Shown here: positions 6,497-8,180 of the stretch, piece by piece | How the letters are laid out: each line of letters opens with the position of its first letter | How positions within the stretch are numbered: the stretch's first letter is position 1 | Assembly: GCA_002396065.1 (NCBI GenBank) | Contig: DGWE01000028.1 | Coordinates: 7,375 to 15,554 of the forward strand | Length of the DNA: 8,180 nucleotides | Direction: 5' to 3' | DNA from: Eubacteriaceae bacterium UBA4266 | GTDB lineage: Bacteria > Bacillota > Clostridia > Eubacteriales > Eubacteriaceae | The notes under the pieces: model-generated | What the model saw: only the letters and a program-made list of their open reading frames with translations | Database searches by the model: none | What the model was told of the DNA's origin: nothing | Program-made: the position numbers and the translations under genes

Positions 6497-6572
6497 CGTC
6501 ATTGTTCGAAGCTTGTCTTCGGACATTTCATTTCTTTTCCTTATTTTATAGCCGACGCAAGTCGGCTTTTTT
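6497..6572 (+). ncRNA. Candidate small RNA, about 76 nt
   Basis: The predicted transcript runs from about 7 bases after the TATAAT to the end of a T-tract. It holds two structured elements. One is a 9-pair stem (TGTTCGAAG at 6503-6511 with CTTCGGACA at 6517-6525, one G-U) with a 5-base CUUGU loop. The other is the terminator stem at 6550-6567. Between them, 6526-6549 is unpaired and pyrimidine-rich, including CTTTTCCT at 6534-6541. No plausible reading frame with a ribosome site is present. The layout of promoter, hairpin, U/C-rich single strand and intrinsic terminator is that of a trans-acting bacterial sRNA. No known RNA family is recognised. Alternatively it is a leaderless fragment of a decayed locus. 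Confidence 0.55.
6550..6572 (+). terminator. Intrinsic terminator, plus strand
   Basis: AGCCGAC and GTCGGCT pair perfectly around a GCAA tetraloop (GNRA type), and a run of six T at 6567-6572 follows. It is directional: reading the minus strand gives no T-run after the stem. It ends the candidate sRNA and any read-through from the MTA cluster. Confidence 0.9.
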
Positions 6573-6598
6573 ATTTGCTTCAAATATAATATTTTCAC

Positions 6599-6632
6599 AA
6601 AAAAGAAAGGCTGCCTCTTTCGAGACAGCCTT
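6599..6632 (-). terminator. Intrinsic terminator of the aquaporin gene, minus strand
   Basis: An 11-position stem (6632-6622 with 6617-6607) closes on a GAAA loop in the minus-strand RNA. It is followed by TCTTTTTT. The one imperfect position is G-U in the minus-strand RNA but C-A in the plus-strand RNA, so it is built for leftward transcripts. It lies 72 bases after the glpF stop codon. Confidence 0.9.
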
Positions 6633-6704
6633 GTGAAAGGTCGCAATAAAATGATAATTATAAATAACGTTTGTGATCAGTTCGTAGGTGAACTAAACTT
6701 TAGC

Positions 6705-7430
6705 TTAGAGCCAGCCAACAACCATGTTGCCGAGCAGAGCGCCAACGATACCGCCTAAGATTGGCATGATACCGGAGATCCACATATAGCCCCAGTTAGC
6801 ATCCTTCTGATCGTTTGGTTTGATTGGGCAGATTGCGTAAGCAATACGCGGGCCCCAGTCACGGGCAGCGTTCATAGAGAACCCTGTGGTTGCACCAAGT
6901 GCAAAACCGATGACCATGATGATTAACGCAACAACAAATGCGGATGCACCTGCTGCACCAACTGCTGCAGGAATGGTTTTGATGAAGAACAGCAGGAAGA
7001 TTGTGGCAAAGAATTCTGAGAAAGCGTTGGCTGCCGGACTGTCGATCGCCGGTGCTGTACAGAAGATGCCTCTTAATGCTGCATTGCCCAAATCAGATGA
7101 TGCGTCAAACTGCGGTTTGTAGTAGAGGTATACGAGGATACCGCCGACGATACCGCCGAGGATCTGGCAGATAATGTAGCCAGGAACCATTGACCAGCTG
7201 AAGCCGCCGATAACAGCTAACGCGATGGTAACGGATGGGTTGAAGTGAGCGCCAGACTGTGCGCCAAATGCCATAGCTGGCAAACCAACTGCGAGACCCC
7301 AGCCGAGGATTACATAAATAGGACCTGAGCCCTGGAAGTTTGAATGATTAAGTGTGTTGGCAGCGCAGATGCCGTCCCCTAAGACGACGAGCATGATCGT
7401 GCCGATAAATTCGGATAAATAAGGAACCAT
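6705..7430 (-). CDS. glpF: MIP family glycerol facilitator (aquaglyceroporin)
   Basis: A membrane channel of 241 residues for glycerol and similar small polyols or water. It has six hydrophobic spans and two re-entrant half-helices. The first pore motif is N64-P65-S66 in GAHFNPSVT, and the second is N187-A188-A189-R190-D191 in FSMNAARDWGPR. Both depart from the usual NPA. The selectivity-filter positions match E. coli GlpF by alignment: W44, G175, F184 and R190, with D191 after the Arg. This points to a glycerol-type rather than a water-only pore. It is about 40 residues shorter than E. coli GlpF, mostly at the C-terminus. AAGGGGG 7 bases upstream supports the ATG at 7430-7428; another ATG 7 bases earlier is out of frame. 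It is a single-gene unit with its own promoter, leader hairpin and terminator, and no glpK or glpD is adjacent. Base composition is visibly less GC-rich than in the neighbouring genes. Confidence 0.9.
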   Translation of the reverse strand: MVPYLSEFIGTIMLVVLGDGICAANTLNHSNFQGSGPIYVILGWGLAVGLPAMAFGAQSGAHFNPSVTIALAVIGGFSWSMVPGYIICQILGGIVGGILVYLYYKPQFDASSDLGNAALRGIFCTAPAIDSPAANAFSEFFATIFLLFFIKTIPAAVGAAGASAFVVALIIMVIGFALGATTGFSMNAARDWGPRIAYAICPIKPNDQKDANWGYMWISGIMPILGGIVGALLGNMVVGWL

Positions 7431-7482
7431 TGTCCATCCCCCTTAAAATATTAAATTATGATAATAGAATTGCATTGTCTGA

Positions 7483-7515
7483 GCGGCAGGAGAATTCTCC
7501 CAAATCTCCTGCCGC
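7483..7515 (-). promoter_or_regulatory. Long perfect hairpin in the glpF 5' leader
   Basis: GCGGCAGGAGA and TCTCCTGCCGC form a perfect 11-pair stem around an 11-base loop, between the predicted start (about 7539) and the ribosome site. No T-run follows, so it is not an intrinsic terminator. The loop and one arm also contain the self-complementary GGAGAATTCTCC (7489-7500), so two folds can compete for the same CUCC. It may act as a riboregulator, an mRNA stabiliser or a DNA operator. Confidence 0.6.
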
Positions 7516-7545
7516 GAGATCATTGCGAATCCCTTCACATCCAGT

Positions 7546-7574
7546 ATTATAGAATATCTTAAGGAAAATGTAAA
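7546..7574 (-). promoter_or_regulatory. Sigma-A promoter of glpF
   Basis: On the minus strand, TTTACA (7574-7569, 5 of 6) is followed by a 17-bp spacer and a perfect TATAAT (7551-7546). The predicted start is near 7539, leaving a leader of about 109 bases. An A/T-tract region sits directly upstream of the -35 and could serve as an UP element. Confidence 0.8.
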
Positions 7575-7589
7575 GCCTTTTCATCATAA

Positions 7590-7626
7590 AATAAAAGATA
7601 AAAAATAGAAATAAAAGATAAAAAAA
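7590..7626. repeat. 20-bp-period direct repeat of an A-tract sequence
   Basis: AATAAAAGATAAAAAA occurs at 7590-7605 and again at 7610-7625. The spacing is near two helical turns, which would favour bent DNA. It lies 15-50 bases upstream of the glpF -35 box. Confidence 0.6.
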
Positions 7627-7639
7627 TGTTCTGAACATT
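7625..7639. promoter_or_regulatory. Perfect palindrome AATGTTC-T-GAACATT (possible operator)
   Basis: Seven-base arms mirror exactly around one central base. It sits between the divergent glpF and addB promoters. The half-sites resemble those of E. coli GlpR operators but with a much shorter spacer, so that link is weak. It is not a Gram-positive LexA box, which has GAAC first and GTTC second. Confidence 0.4.
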
Positions 7640-7655
7640 CAAATTTCTAAATTAA

Positions 7656-7664
7656 TGGTAGAAT
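7656..7664 (+). promoter_or_regulatory. Putative extended -10 promoter of addB
   Basis: TGGTAGAAT is a TG-n extended -10 with TAGAAT (5 of 6). No good -35 is present at 16-18 bases. The predicted start is near 7671, giving a leader of about 49 bases. Confidence 0.5.
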
Positions 7665-7675
7665 ATATTCTATCA
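7656..7675. promoter_or_regulatory. 20-bp near-perfect palindrome over the addB -10
   Basis: TGGTAGAATATATTCTATCA reads the same on both strands except for one symmetric pair (7658 and 7673). The inner 14 bases are perfectly palindromic. It covers both the -10 box and the predicted start, the usual place for a repressor. The AT-rich context makes part of this symmetry likely by chance. Confidence 0.4.
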
Positions 7676-7719
7676 CTTATCACATAAAAATCAAGAAATA
7701 TTTAAGAGGAAAAGTCAAA

Positions 7720-8180
7720 ATGTTGCGATTAATTGCAGGACGATACGACAAAACGCGCCCGACGATGACTCAGTTGATCGATCGGGAAATCGCCGACCGA
7801 TTAAAGAAAGGCGGACACGCCATGCTGCTCATCGTGCCGGAGCAGTTCACCCTCGGCGCGGAGCAGGCATTGATCCGCGAAGGCGGGCTGAAAGGGCTGA
7901 TCGGTGTCGACGTGCTCAGCCTCAAGCGGCTGGCCGCCCGCGTATTCGAAGAGGTGGGACAGCCCAAAGGACAGGCTGTCGACGAGCACGGCAGACAGAT
8001 GCTGCTGACTCGGGCGGTCCTCGGCTGCGGCCAGGATTTACGCGTCTACCAGAAGAGCGCATCTCAGGCAGGCTTTCAGAAAAAAATAGCGGACTTTATC
8101 GGCGAGTTCAAGGACAGCCAGCTGGGCGCGGCAGATCTCGACGCGGCGATGGACAAGGTTGACCCCGACCGGCTGCTGAG
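7720..8180 (+). CDS. addB: AddB/RexB-type helicase-nuclease subunit, N-terminal part
   Basis: The frame is open to the right edge with 153 complete codons; full AddB is over 1,000 residues. AddB partners AddA in the double-strand-break end-resection complex of Gram-positives and contributes a C-terminal nuclease and Fe-S domain, which lie outside the window. Recognisable family segments are LLIVPEQFTLGAEQAL (about 36-51), VLSLKRLAARVFEEVG (about 65-80), and DEHGRQMLLTRAVL (about 88-101). Where many AddB proteins carry an N-terminal P-loop (G-R-x-G-S-G-K-T/S), this one reads GRYDKTRPTM at 7-16, with no Gly-Lys-Thr/Ser, as in RexB-like forms. AGAGGA 9 bases upstream supports the ATG at 7720. 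It is the first gene of what is probably an addBA operon continuing to the right. Confidence 0.87.
   Translation, partial: MLRLIAGRYDKTRPTMTQLIDREIADRLKKGGHAMLLIVPEQFTLGAEQALIREGGLKGLIGVDVLSLKRLAARVFEEVGQPKGQAVDEHGRQMLLTRAVLGCGQDLRVYQKSASQAGFQKKIADFIGEFKDSQLGAADLDAAMDKVDPDRLL

Noticed and set aside
7456..7638. A 60-codon minus-strand frame starting with a Phe/Leu-rich stretch, resembling a small membrane protein
   Set aside because: The hydrophobic part is the translation of an A-tract promoter region, and the frame runs through the glpF promoter and leader hairpin. It has no ribosome site.
7625..7639. A LexA (SOS) box upstream of addB
   Set aside because: The Gram-positive box is GAAC-N4-GTTC. 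Here the halves are in the opposite order with one base between.

Overview
The window looks like a chromosomal segment of an anaerobic, Gram-positive Bacillota (Clostridia). The order Eubacteriales and an Eubacteriaceae-like lineage are a reasonable guess but not proven. The evidence is the pairing of a NifU-like scaffold with a GGGtGRT-family protein, a DUF2284-type metal-binding protein, an AddB-type recombination subunit, strong AGGAGG-like ribosome binding sites, and GC-rich genes separated by AT-rich gaps with sigma-A-type promoters. I see no transposase, integrase, phage gene, tRNA, rRNA or CRISPR array.

Layout. (1) Positions 1-1503, minus strand: a two-gene operon of an Fe-S scaffold-like protein followed by a GGGtGRT protein that runs off the left edge. 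(2) 1504-1808: a divergent intergenic region with a promoter for each side and a dyad near the rightward start. (3) 1809-3779, plus: a 656-residue protein with a Cys-rich DUF2284-like head and a long, apparently disordered Pro/Glu/Ala tail carrying three copies of a Y-K-W-L-G-F-K-R motif. A terminator-like hairpin follows. (4) 3853-6461, plus: a tight cluster of MTA phosphorylase, methylthioribose-1-phosphate isomerase (ATGA overlap) and an unassigned TIM-barrel sugar isomerase/epimerase (3-bp gap). (5) 6462-6572, plus: a strong promoter starting right after the last stop codon, a hairpin, a pyrimidine-rich stretch and an intrinsic terminator, which together look like a small RNA gene of about 76 nt. 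(6) 6599-7574, minus: a glycerol-facilitator-type aquaporin with its own terminator, promoter and a long leader hairpin. (7) 7575-7719: an AT-rich divergent region with two palindromes and an A-tract repeat. (8) 7720 to the right edge, plus: the N-terminal part of AddB.

How the genes fit together. MTA phosphorylase and MtnA take methylthioadenosine, the by-product of polyamine and other SAM-dependent reactions, to adenine and methylthioribulose-1-phosphate. None of the known next enzymes (MtnB dehydratase, RuBisCO-like isomerase, class II aldolase) is encoded here, so the third gene is a candidate for an uncharacterised next step. The Fe-S scaffold/GGGtGRT pair is a conserved but functionally unknown unit. 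The aquaporin and addB are separate single transcription units.

The items I rate most worth following are the repeat-bearing tail of the DUF2284 protein, the candidate small RNA at 6497-6572, and the MTA cluster with its unassigned third enzyme.
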